A stretch of 64,000 bases of DNA from Enterovirga rhinocerotis (GTDB taxonomy: Bacteria > Pseudomonadota > Alphaproteobacteria > Rhizobiales > Beijerinckiaceae). How positions within the stretch are numbered: position 1 is the stretch's first letter; each line of letters starts with the position of its first letter. The stretch is from contig NZ_SNZR01000018.1 in NCBI RefSeq assembly GCF_004363955.1, forward strand, positions 175,073 to 239,072, in the 5' to 3' direction. Positions 27,526 to 35,551 of the stretch are shown here, one piece after another. The translations under genes were made by a program, and so were the position numbers. Under the pieces are notes generated by a model, which was given only the letters and a program-made list of their open reading frames with translations, was not told the origin of the DNA and did not search any database.

Positions 27526-27888
27526 TCACGATCCGGGGGGCGTCTCGGGTGGAGCGTCAAATTCGAGAGCATCGAGGGCCCGTCTGAGGCGTTTGCGAGC
27601 TTCTTGCACGTCGACGAATGCGAGTCGGTCCGACCGCCCAGCCGACGCGAGGAAGGCGTCCAGCATCCCGGGGCAATGACGCACTAGCGCGCTGAAATGC
27701 TGCCCCCGCGGCGCGCAAGAACCGGCGAACCAGTTTTTGACCGTCCGCTCGCCTGCACCTGTCCAGCTCGCGACCTGCTTGATCGAGGCCGCGCGATAGC
27801 CGAGCGCGTCCTTCAGCGCCCGTGACACCATCATGGCGAAGTGCTCGCCGTCGTCGTGCAACAACCTGCCCGTCTTGTGAAAGGACAT
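27526..27888 (-). CDS. Small HTH protein of the recombinase cassette
   Basis: This 120-residue protein contains a helix-turn-helix-like segment: IKQVASWTGAGERTVKNWFAGSCAPRGQHFSALVRHCPGMLDAFLASAGR. The phrase WTGAGERTVKNW with an alternating helix pattern suggests DNA binding in the Cro/XRE or phage-repressor style. It is divergent from the recombinase gene with an 82 bp spacer to the GTG at 27971. I have the impression that similar small HTH genes sit beside such recombinases in other Rhizobiales, which would make it the element's regulator or directionality factor; that role is inferred. The family has no name I can give. Confidence 0.72.
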   Translation of the reverse strand: MSFHKTGRLLHDDGEHFAMMVSRALKDALGYRAASIKQVASWTGAGERTVKNWFAGSCAPRGQHFSALVRHCPGMLDAFLASAGRSDRLAFVDVQEARKRLRRALDALEFDAPPETPPGS

Positions 27889-27970
27889 TCCGTTCTCCGT
27901 GCGCTTAGCTGGTGCGGGCGCGGTCCCTGGCCGACGCCCCGGAAGCTATGGTTGCGACGGAGCGGGAGGC

Positions 27971-29527
27971 GTGGGGAGGGTCGGAAGCCGGGAGACCAGG
28001 GAAGAAGGGACGGTCCGCGCCGCCGCCTACGTGCGCATGTCGACTGACCTCCAGAAGTATTCCACCGAGAACCAGATGGATCGGATCGCCGCCTTCGCCG
28101 AACGGCGCGGCTTCGAGATCGTAAGCTCCTACGAGGACGCCGGCCGCAGCGGGCTGACCATCGACGGACGCGAGGCCCTTCAGCGCCTGATGGCGGACGT
28201 GACCTCCGGCAGGGCCGACTTCGAGGCAATCCTCGTCTACGACGTCAGCCGTTGGGGCCGGTTCCAGGACGCGGACGAGGGCGCCTATCACGAACACCTC
28301 TGCCGGCGGGCCGGCATCACCGTCCACTACTGCGCCGAGCAGTTCGACAACGACGGCAGCATCGGTTCGACTCTCCTCAAGGCCGTCAAGCGCGTCATGG
28401 CCGGCGAGTACAGCCGCGAGCTCTCGGTCAAGGTGTTCGCCGGCCAGTGCCGCCTGATCGAGCGGGGCTACCGCCAGGGCGGGATGGCCGGCTTCGGGCT
28501 GCGCCGTCTCCTCGTCGACGAGCACGGCGCCGTGAAGGGCGAGCTCGGGATCGGCGAACGCAAGAGCCTCCAGACCGACCGCGTCGTGCTCGTTCCCGGG
28601 CCCGAGGAAGAGGTCGCGGCCGTGCGCCGCATGTACCGGATGTTCGGCGCGGGGACGAGTGAGCATGACATCGCCGAGGCCCTGAATCGCGAGGGCCTGC
28701 GCACTGACCTCGGACGTCCCTGGACGCGGGGGACGGTCCACCAGATCCTGACCAATCCGAAATACGTCGGCGACAACGTCTACAACCGGGTTTCGAACAA
28801 GCTGAAGCAGAAGCGCGTCGTGAACGCCCCGGAACTATGGGTGGTGGCCAAGGCGGCCTTCCCGGCGGTCGTGGACGGCGACCTGTTCGAGCGCGCCCGC
28901 GCCATCGTCGAGGAGCGTAGCAGGCGCTTTGACGACGACGTGCTCCTCGCGCTGCTGTCGGACCTCCTCCGCGCGACCGGGGCGCTGTCGAGCCTCGTCA
29001 TCGACGAGTGCGAGGACATGCCGTCGAGCAGCGTCTATCGCAACCGTTTCGGTAGCCTGCTGCGGGCCTATCGGCTGGTGGGCTACGCGCCCGACCGCGA
29101 CTACCGCTACTTGGAGACCAACCGGCACCTCCGCATGCTGCATCCGGAAACGGTCGCGGCGGTGGTGGCCGGGCTGGAACGCGCCGGCGGCACGGTCACG
29201 CGCGACCCGGCGACCGACCTCCTCACCGTGAACGACGAATTCACCGCATCGGTCGTGATAGCGCGGCATCGGTCAACCCAGGCGGGATACTCCCGCTGGC
29301 ACGTGAGGCTCGACGCCGGCCTCGTTCCCGACATCACGGTTGCCGTGAGGATGGACGAAGGGAACGTCGCTGCTCGAGACTACTATGTTCTGCCCCGCAT
29401 CGACATGGCCGAGCCCCTCCTGCGGCTCGCCGAGGGCAATGGGCTGGCGCTCGACGCCTACCGGTTCGACGACCTCGATTTCTTCTTCTCGCTGGCCGCC
29501 CGGGCCGGCTTCGCGGAGGCCGCATGA
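27971..29527 (+). CDS. Large serine recombinase
   Basis: This 518-residue site-specific recombinase has an N-terminal resolvase domain with the catalytic Ser24 in YVRMSTD and the conserved Arg residues in DVSRWGR (94 and 97). After it comes the long helix (YSRELSVKVFAGQCRLIERGY) and a recombinase DNA-binding domain (AGTSEHDIAEALNREGL, then GTVHQILTNPKYVGDNVYN). The C-terminal part (340-518) is not a Zn ribbon and I do not recognise it. The GTG at 27971 is preferred because GGAGCGGGAGG lies just before it; a GTG at 27899 would add 24 residues. It is coupled to the next gene by ATGA. Confidence 0.92.
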   Translation: MGRVGSRETREEGTVRAAAYVRMSTDLQKYSTENQMDRIAAFAERRGFEIVSSYEDAGRSGLTIDGREALQRLMADVTSGRADFEAILVYDVSRWGRFQDADEGAYHEHLCRRAGITVHYCAEQFDNDGSIGSTLLKAVKRVMAGEYSRELSVKVFAGQCRLIERGYRQGGMAGFGLRRLLVDEHGAVKGELGIGERKSLQTDRVVLVPGPEEEVAAVRRMYRMFGAGTSEHDIAEALNREGLRTDLGRPWTRGTVHQILTNPKYVGDNVYNRVSNKLKQKRVVNAPELWVVAKAAFPAVVDGDLFERARAIVEERSRRFDDDVLLALLSDLLRATGALSSLVIDECEDMPSSSVYRNRFGSLLRAYRLVGYAPDRDYRYLETNRHLRMLHPETVAAVVAGLERAGGTVTRDPATDLLTVNDEFTASVVIARHRSTQAGYSRWHVRLDAGLVPDITVAVRMDEGNVAARDYYVLPRIDMAEPLLRLAEGNGLALDAYRFDDLDFFFSLAARAGFAEAA

Positions 29528-30423
29528 CCAAGACGATAGGCAGGCGGATCGCCATGATCCCGCTGGACCGGATCACGGTCCTCAATCCCAGGTCCCGCGA
29601 CAAGCGTCGCTTCCGCGAGATCGTCGCGAACATCGGCAAGGTCGGCCTGAAGCGCCCGATCACCGTGACGCCGATCCAGTCGGAGGACGGGCAGCCGGCC
29701 TACGGGGTGGTCTGCGGGGAGGGACGCCTGAAGGCATGCGTCGAACTCGGCCAGACCGAGGTCGCCGCCATCGTCATCGAAGCGAGCGAGCACGACTGTC
29801 TCGTCATGAGCTTGGTCGAGAACTGCGCCCGGCGTCAGCATCGGCCCGCGGACTTGCTTCGCGACGTCGCCACGCTTCGGAAACGCGGCTACGACGACCG
29901 CCAGATCGCCGCCAAGATCGGTTGTACCTATGAGTGGGTCAACATGATCGGAAGCCTGCTCGAACGGGGCGAGGAGCGCCTGCTCGCAGCGGTGGAGAGC
30001 GGAGTCCTGCCGCTGAGCGTCGCGGTGGAGATCGCCCGCGTCGACGAGGCGGGCGTCCAGCGTCTCCTCGCGCAGGCCTACGCCGAGAAGAAGCTTTCCG
30101 GCGGGAAGCTGACGAAGGTCAGACGTCTCCTCGATGCCCGGCGGCGTCGCGGACGCATCGGCGACGACAACGCGTTCGGCCGGAAGGACCCGCCCCGCCG
30201 GCCAACTTCGACCGACGCCCTGATGCGCGTCTACCAACGGGAGGCAGACCGACAGAAGGTTTTCGTGAAGAAGTCAGAGTTCGCCCAACAACGCCTACTG
30301 TTCGTCGTCGAGGCGCTGAGGCGGCTGCGGGCCGACGAGGACTTCGCGACCCTGCTTAGGGCCGAGCGTCTCGATGCCATGCCTGCGGACATCGACCGTC
30401 GCATCTCAGGAGGCGCCCAATGA
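29524..30423 (+). CDS. ParB/RepB-like protein 1 of the recombinase cassette
   Basis: This 299-residue protein has a ParB N-terminal domain: IPLDRITVLNPRSRDKRRFREIVANIGKVGLKRPITV, then YGVVCGEGRLKACVELGQTEV and the box-II-like SLVENCARRQHRP, followed by an HTH (GYDDRQIAAKIGCTYEWVNMI). It is overlapped by ATGA at both ends, so it is made together with the recombinase and the second ParB-like protein. No ParA gene is present, so ordinary partition is unlikely. It may help the recombinase find or synapse its sites, or silence the element. I infer this only from the co-linearity. Confidence 0.88.
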   Translation: MTKTIGRRIAMIPLDRITVLNPRSRDKRRFREIVANIGKVGLKRPITVTPIQSEDGQPAYGVVCGEGRLKACVELGQTEVAAIVIEASEHDCLVMSLVENCARRQHRPADLLRDVATLRKRGYDDRQIAAKIGCTYEWVNMIGSLLERGEERLLAAVESGVLPLSVAVEIARVDEAGVQRLLAQAYAEKKLSGGKLTKVRRLLDARRRRGRIGDDNAFGRKDPPRRPTSTDALMRVYQREADRQKVFVKKSEFAQQRLLFVVEALRRLRADEDFATLLRAERLDAMPADIDRRISGGAQ

Positions 30424-31328
30424 GCGACGGCGCTCGCAAGGCGTTCATGCTCGGCTTCGAGCCGCAGATGATGGTCGTGGAGATCTCAGCTCTGCTGCCC
30501 GTGAAGACGCTTCGTCCGACCGTCAAGGCCAGCCGAAAGTACCGGCAGATCGCGGATTCTATCAGGGAGATCGGCCTGGTCGAGCCGCCCGTCGTCGCCC
30601 GCGACGAGGCCGCGCCGGGGCGCTACCTCCTCCTCGACGGGCACATCCGCATCGAGGTCCTCCGGGACATGGGGCAGACCCAGGTCGAATGTCTCGTCTC
30701 AACCGACGACGAGGCATTCACCTACAACCGAGCCATCAATCGGCTATCGGCCGTCCAGGAACGAGCCATGATCGTCAGGGCGCTGGAGCGCGGCGTCCAG
30801 GAGGATCGGATCGCGGCGGCGATATCCATGGACGTCGTGAGCGTCAAGCGTCGGGTCAAGATGCTGGACGGCATCTGCGAGGAAGCGGTGGCCTTGCTCG
30901 CGGACAAGCATTGCCCGCTCGCGGTGTTCGACATCCTGCGGAAGATGAAGCCGATACGGCAGATGGAGGCCGCGGAGTTCCTCGTCGGGAACAACAACTA
31001 CAGCGTCGCCTACGCGTCCGCGATCCTGACGGGCACGCCAGAAAGCCAGCTCGTCGTCGGCGCCAAGGCAAAGCCGAAGGGTGTGTCGCCGGCCGCCATG
31101 GCACGCATGGAACGCGAATTGGCCAACCTGCAGGAAGCCGTGGGTCTGGCACAGGAGACCTACAGCCAGGACAACCTGCACCTCACCGTCGCGAGGGGCT
31201 ACTTAGCCAAGCTGCTGTCCAACGTCCACGTCGCCCGGTTCCTTGCAAGCCGGTATCCCGAGTACCTGGAGCCGCTGCAGGCCATCGCTGACGTATCTTC
31301 GAACCTGCCCGATGAAGAGGCGGCCTGA
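30420..31328 (+). CDS. ParB/RepB-like protein 2 of the recombinase cassette
   Basis: This 302-residue protein is a second, divergent ParB-family member with a RepB-type C-terminus. The ParB part reads ISALLPVKTLRPTVKASRKYRQIADSIREIGLVEPPVV, then YLLLDGHIRIEVLRDMGQTQVECLVSTDDEAFTYN. The C-terminal half (KHCPLAVFDILRKMKPIRQMEAAEFLVGNNNYSVAYASAIL) is typical of RepB C-terminal-domain proteins. Usual ParB catalytic CTPase residues (the GERR/NxxR motifs) are replaced by LDGH and NRAINR. It is the last gene of the three-gene unit. The N-terminus has an extra 20 residues with FEPQMMVVEI. Confidence 0.87.
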   Translation: MSDGARKAFMLGFEPQMMVVEISALLPVKTLRPTVKASRKYRQIADSIREIGLVEPPVVARDEAAPGRYLLLDGHIRIEVLRDMGQTQVECLVSTDDEAFTYNRAINRLSAVQERAMIVRALERGVQEDRIAAAISMDVVSVKRRVKMLDGICEEAVALLADKHCPLAVFDILRKMKPIRQMEAAEFLVGNNNYSVAYASAILTGTPESQLVVGAKAKPKGVSPAAMARMERELANLQEAVGLAQETYSQDNLHLTVARGYLAKLLSNVHVARFLASRYPEYLEPLQAIADVSSNLPDEEAA

Positions 31329-31631
31329 GCCCTGAGGTCGCTACCCGTGTCTCGGCGGCGGTAGTTGCCGCCGGTCTCCCGCTCAAAATACTTTTGGTGG
31401 GTGACACGGACGTCCATCTTCTTGCGGAGCGTTTCGTTGCTCCACTCCGCGCGATGGCCAAGCGCCTCCCGAACGAGGTCGCGTCCGAGTATCGGCTCGA
31501 TGTCGGCGCAGACGCGGCCACTCAGGCCGAGTGGCTCAAGGCCTTCGACCGCCTCCGAGGACGGGAGATCTTCCCGGCGGATCGCAACAGCCTCATCCAC
31601 GCACCGCTCGAGCTTATTGGTGTCGCCTACA
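31329..31631. other. Unassigned segment at right end of the cassette
   Basis: About 300 bp lie between the second ParB-like gene and direct repeat 2. A minus-strand frame covering roughly 31335-31600 has protein-like content (VEGLEPLGLSGRVCADIEPILGRDLVREALGHRAEWSNETLRKK) and may be the 3-prime part of an inactivated gene, but I do not recognise it. A plus-strand frame runs from 31394 into the methylase tail of repeat 2. Confidence 0.4.
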
Positions 31632-31934
31632 GCCGGATCTGCCGCGGCATCGAGCTCGATCCGCTCTATGTCGATGTCGTCATCCGCCGCTACGAAGCAA
31701 TGACGGGGACGCGGGCGGTCCGGATCGAGGCGCCGCCCGAGCCCTGAGGTTCGGTCTCATCCGTCGGTGGTGGTGACGGCCTGAGCGCTGCCTGTCGCGC
31801 GGTCCGGCCTTGCCATGAGGAGGATGCGGTTCGCATCGACGATGCGGGCCTCGACGCTCTCGCCTTTGCGGAAGTGCGCCTGGAACCAGTGCGCGATGGT
31901 GCTGTTGCGGCCGACGACCCTGACGGCCCCGGTC
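31632..31934. repeat. Direct repeat copy 2, right flank of the 4.9 kb insert
   Basis: This is the second copy of the sequence at 26439-26742. It holds the last 38 codons of the methylase (31632-31747, ending in IEAPPEP) and the 3-prime end of the intact GIY-YIG gene. Sequence upstream of 31632 is unrelated to the methylase. The few-percent divergence between copies shows that this is not a fresh tandem duplication. Confidence 0.9.
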
Positions 31935-32701
31935 CGGTTCGCCGTCCGGTCGATCCGCGAGACGACCGGCGCGGTCCCGTCCGAGAAGGCGATCTCGATC
32001 GGCTCGCCGTCCTGACCCAAGAGCCGGCTCGCTTCGACCCCGGGATTGATCAGGCCCTGGCGATAATAGGCCTCTCCGAGGAGGATCGAGAAGCTCGGCG
32101 CATTCGCCGTCTGGGCATCGCGGATCTGATGATGGCTCATCGGATTGCCCTGGGCATCGTAGAACTCGACGTCGCCATCGCTCCAGGCAAAGCGGTTCGG
32201 GGGGCCGAGCGCTTCTTCCGCCTCCTCGCGTTCGACCTCCTCCGAGACCGGCTGACCCTTCTCGCGCCCGTTCCAGGCGGGATCGAAGGCGGCGATGAGC
32301 GCATCCTCGAGCCCGGCTGCGATGTTGAGGTCGAACAGGCCGTAGCGCAGATGCGAGATCGGATTGAAGACGAAGATCCGGATCTCCTGCCTCGCCGCGA
32401 GCGCAGCCTTGATCTTGCCATTGCAGCGCCAGTTCGTGCGCTGTTGGCGGCCGGGATGGCAATAACCGGTGAAGCGCTGGCGGATCGTGCGGGCAGTCTT
32501 GCCGATATAGAGCACCTCCTCGTCCCGCACGAAGGCGTAGAGGGCATTCCTCTCGTCGAGACGCAGGTCGTTCGTCTCGGCATGGGCGCCGTCGAGGCTG
32601 TAGCTGAGGCTGTTCGTCTCAGAAGCCCAGCCTGCCACATCGACGAATCCGAGGGCGAGAAGGGTCTCGGCGGTCGGTCGATCCGCCTTGGTGTCGGTCA
32701 T
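31757..32701 (-). CDS. GIY-YIG nuclease-like protein
   Basis: This 314-residue protein has a GIY-YIG-type fold near residues 40-130: NALYAFVRDEEVLYIGKTARTIRQRFTGY contains the Tyr (ALYAFV), the YIG motif and the following Arg. The later Glu is probably in AAGLEDALIAAFDPAWN. The C-terminal half (FYDAQGNPMSHHQIRDAQ, then LGEAYYRQGLINPGVEASRLLG) is unassigned. It is convergent with the methylase tail in repeat 2, as its fragment is with the intact methylase in repeat 1. The pair probably came from one prophage module. It may nick DNA as a homing-type or defence nuclease. Confidence 0.82.
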   Translation of the reverse strand: MTDTKADRPTAETLLALGFVDVAGWASETNSLSYSLDGAHAETNDLRLDERNALYAFVRDEEVLYIGKTARTIRQRFTGYCHPGRQQRTNWRCNGKIKAALAARQEIRIFVFNPISHLRYGLFDLNIAAGLEDALIAAFDPAWNGREKGQPVSEEVEREEAEEALGPPNRFAWSDGDVEFYDAQGNPMSHHQIRDAQTANAPSFSILLGEAYYRQGLINPGVEASRLLGQDGEPIEIAFSDGTAPVVSRIDRTANRTGAVRVVGRNSTIAHWFQAHFRKGESVEARIVDANRILLMARPDRATGSAQAVTTTDG

Positions 32702-32864
32702 GGTCGTGAGTTCTCCGTGTTCGGGAGGGGCACACAGCCATGGTTCGCGGCATTAATCCAGTATCAGGATATCAGTCTGTCGACGATCGATCCCACCGCT
32801 TCACATCCCGTTATGGGATTATCCGAAAAGCGGCTCATGTCCCGCAGCGCTCCGGTCAGGGCGC

Positions 32865-33122
32865 ATGCGCAAGACACTCCGTACCCAAGGTCATTCGAGG
32901 CTGATCGCGCTCCTGAAGGAGCAGCGCCTGCGCATGAGGCTGACCCAGCAGCAGGTCGCCGACCAACTCGGGGTGCCGCAATCCTTCGTGGCCAAGTACG
33001 AGGGCGGCGAGCGCCGGCTCGACGTGCTCGAGTTCATCGAGGCGGCCGAAGCCCTCGGCGCTGATCCGCACGATCTGTTTGCCGCCGTCGTCGCGCAGGT
33101 GAAGATCGAAGGCACAGGGTAA
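32865..33122 (+). CDS. XRE family transcriptional regulator
   Basis: This 85-residue protein is a single HTH_3 domain: RLIALLKEQRLRMRLTQQQVADQLGVPQSFVAKYEGGERRLDVLEFIEAAEALG. It is divergent from the GIY-YIG gene and 57 bp before the ADP-ribosylglycohydrolase gene. The 163 bp divergent spacer contains a small palindrome (ATCCCGTTATGGGAT at 32805-32819) that could be its operator. Small XRE proteins like this commonly autoregulate within phage or defence loci. Confidence 0.88.
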   Translation: MRKTLRTQGHSRLIALLKEQRLRMRLTQQQVADQLGVPQSFVAKYEGGERRLDVLEFIEAAEALGADPHDLFAAVVAQVKIEGTG

Positions 33123-33179
33123 GGTCGCCTCGCTATCCCGGAACTGGATGCTTGTCCGAAGCGGAGCTATGTCGGGGGT

Positions 33180-34097
33180 ATGAGTTCGACCCAGCCGCCC
33201 GACCACCGCGACCATGCCCTCGGCGCTCTTCTCGGTCTTGCCGTGGGCGATGCCCTTGGCACGACGCTCGAGTTCTCCGGACGCGATACGAAGCCTCCTG
33301 TCACGGATATGGTGGGGGGCGGCGTCTTCGGGCTCGCACCGGGGCAATGGACCGACGATACCAGCATGGCGCTGTGCCTCGCCGAAGCGCTGATCGCGGG
33401 AGGAGGCAAGCTCGACGAGGCCGACCTGATGCGACGCTTCGCGCGCTGGTACCGGGCGGGCGAGAACAGCGTCACCGGCCGCTGCTTCGATATCGGCAAC
33501 ACGGTGCGGGCGGCGATCGAGCGCTTCGAGCGCACGGGGCAAGCCATCCAAGAGAAGCCCGATCCGTCCCAGGCCGGGAATGGCAGCCTGATGCGGCTGG
33601 CGCCGGTCGCGATCCTGGCCTCTCCCGATATCGCCCGCGCGGAGGATCTCGCTCATGCTCAAAGCCGCACCACCCACGCCGCCCCGGTCGCCCACGAGGC
33701 CTGCCGCCTCTTTGCGACGCTTCTGGTCGAGGCGATCTCGGGACTGAGCCGCGATCAGGTTCTTCGGCCACGCCCCTTCTGCGCAGAGCTCGCCGCCATC
33801 GCGGCCGGATCCTGGCGCTCCAAGGGGCGTGCGGCCATCTCGTCCTCAGGCTACGTCGTCGCGACGCTGGAAGCGAGCCTGTGGTGCGTCGGCCATAGCC
33901 GAAGCTTCCCCGAAGCCGTCCTGCTCGCCGCCAATCTTGGCGACGATGCCGATACCGTCGCCGCGGTCACCGGCCAACTCGCCGGCGCCATCTACGGAGC
34001 ATCAGCCATCCCAGCGAAGTGGCGAGAAACAATCGCGTGGCGGGACCGCATCGAGGATGTCGCGGAAGAACTGCTCGACCTCAGATGCAGACGGTAA
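33180..34097 (+). CDS. ADP-ribosylglycohydrolase family protein
   Basis: This 305-residue hydrolase removes ADP-ribose from modified targets (DraG/ARH family). The family start is LGALLGLAVGDALG at about residues 13-26; the Mg-binding motif WTDDTSMA is at about residues 57-64 and the second motif LGDDADTVAAVTGQLAGAIYG at about 249-269, both complete. The protein has one domain and no leader, so it is cytoplasmic. No ADP-ribosyltransferase gene is visible next to it. The XRE regulator upstream is only 57 bp away and may share its transcript. Confidence 0.92.
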   Translation: MSSTQPPDHRDHALGALLGLAVGDALGTTLEFSGRDTKPPVTDMVGGGVFGLAPGQWTDDTSMALCLAEALIAGGGKLDEADLMRRFARWYRAGENSVTGRCFDIGNTVRAAIERFERTGQAIQEKPDPSQAGNGSLMRLAPVAILASPDIARAEDLAHAQSRTTHAAPVAHEACRLFATLLVEAISGLSRDQVLRPRPFCAELAAIAAGSWRSKGRAAISSSGYVVATLEASLWCVGHSRSFPEAVLLAANLGDDADTVAAVTGQLAGAIYGASAIPAKWRETIAWRDRIEDVAEELLDLRCRR

Positions 34098-34130
34098 CCT
34101 TGGATATTGGATGGCGCTCACCCAAGGCAT

Positions 34131-34200
34131 TTAGAATGATCGTGGCGCGAGGGTGATCGCGGCGAGGAAGTTGACGGAGAGGCCGTCGTATGGAGTTGCA
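34131..34200 (-). pseudogene. IS5-family transposase 3-prime remnant
   Basis: On the minus strand the sequence reads YDGLSVNFLAAITLA just before a stop at 34131-34133. This resembles the C-terminal RYDKLAxNFLAAVxLA of IS5-group transposases, with the terminal residues altered by a frameshift. Only about 20 codons remain, so the call is tentative. Confidence 0.5.
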
Positions 34201-34319
34201 AGGTGTCGCCGGTCTTAGCTGTTAAAACACGCGCGAGGAGGATTTATCGTCGACTGGCACCGCGGCTGAGAGAATAGACGACATCACGGAGTTCCGTCCC
34301 GATGACAACCTCGATGCGC

Positions 34320-35372
34320 TAGAGCCTGATCCGAGCGATTTGAATCGGGTTTGGATTCCCAAATCGTCTCGATGATGATTCAGACTGTCTGCCGGCGGAG
34401 GCCGGCAGGCATGTCGACACCTCTCTCGCTCGATCTTCGGACCCGTGTTCTGGCGGCTGTTGCGGCAGGTTCGAGCCATCGCGAGGCCGGTGAGCGCTTC
34501 GGGGTCAGCGCGGCGAGCGTTAGCCGATGGCGGGCTCTGGAGCGCGCGCACGGCAAGCCGGCCCCGAGGCCGATGGGCGGAGACCAGCGCTCGCGCCACA
34601 TCGAGGCGCATGGTGCGCTGATCCTCCAGCTCTATGAAGCGGAACCGGACATCACCCTGCAGGAGTTGCGGGTGGCGCTGGCCGGGCGCGGTGTGGCGGT
34701 CGGCTACGGCGGGCTGTGGCGCTTCTTCGAGCGGCACGCGATCACCGTGAAAAAAAGACGGCGCATGCGTCCGAACAGGAGCGACCGGACGTCCTGAAGC
34801 GCCGCGAGTCCTGGTTCGAGAGCCAGCTCGATCTGGATCCTGCCCAACTGGTCTTCATCGACGAGACGTTGGCGTCCACCAACATGGCGCGCACGCGAGG
34901 TCGCGCGCCGCGCGGACAGCGCCTGCGGGCCGCCGTGCCCCATGGCCATTGGAAGACGACGACCTTCGTGGCCGGCCTGAGACAGGACGGAATCGTAGCT
35001 CCCTTCGTCCTCGACGGCCCCATCAATCGCGATGCGTTCGAGACCTATGTGGCCCGCGTGCTCGTCCCGGACCTGCGGCCCGGCGACATCGTCATCATGG
35101 ACAACCTGTCCAGCCACAAGGGGCCGCGAGTGCGTGAGAGGATCGAAGCCGCGGGCGCGAGCTTACGCTACCTCCCGCCCTACTCGCCCGACTTCAATCC
35201 CATCGAGAACGCCTTCGCCAAGCTCAAGGCACTCCTGCGAAAGGCCGCAGAGCGGACCGTCGGCGCCCTCTGGGACAAGATCGGTCTGTTGATCGATGCC
35301 TTCACACCAGCCGAATGTGCCAACTACTTCACAGCCGCTGGATACGATGCAACGTGAACGGATTCCGCTCTA
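34320..35372 (+). mobile_element. IS630-family insertion sequence, complete
   Basis: The 1.05 kb element starts at TAGAGCCTGATCCG (34320) and ends at CGGATTCCGCTCTA (35372). The two ends form imperfect terminal inverted repeats, and a TA lies at each outer edge, as expected for this Tc1/mariner-related family that duplicates TA. Inside are two overlapping transposase frames joined by a frameshift. Length, ends and coding layout are all typical, so the copy may be active. An older remnant of a similar transposase lies at 39410-39515. Confidence 0.85.
34411..35357 (+). CDS. IS630-family transposase, two frames joined by -1 frameshift at A7
   Basis: The first frame, from an ATG at 34411 ([12 protein letters not shown]), holds the HTH domains ([21 protein letters not shown]) and runs to 34797. 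The second frame holds the DDE domain: FIDETLAS, then [10 protein letters not shown], then [15 protein letters not shown], giving D-D-E, ending at 35357. The frames meet at a run of seven A (34750-34756), where a -1 shift gives [16 protein letters not shown], restoring the family sequence. A slippery A-run at this place is a known way IS630 elements make the fused transposase. Loss of one base by mutation would look the same. Confidence 0.85.
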
Positions 35373-35524
35373 GACCGCGAGCCAGCCGCGTAGACGATCG
35401 GATCCGAAGGCATTGTGGGCGATCGGCTCCCGTCGACTCCAGAACGCGCTCCATCATGGTGATGCTAGCGATGCTTATCGGCGTCAGGGAGACGGCGGTT
35501 CGGCGGCACGCCGGCCAGCGTAGC

Positions 35525-35551
35525 GCCCTCATCACTCTGCGTCATGAGGGC
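35525..35551. terminator. Stem-loop at the end of the methyltransferase gene
   Basis: GCCCTCAT (35525-35532) and ATGAGGGC (35544-35551) form a perfect 8-bp stem with an 11-nt loop. On the minus strand it lies exactly at the stop of the methyltransferase gene. No U-run follows, so it may only stabilise the 3-prime end. Confidence 0.4.

Noticed and set aside
29524..31328. ParB-like pair as a plasmid partition system or replicon
   Set aside because: No ParA, RepC or origin repeats are present; the genes are coupled to a recombinase in an integrated context.
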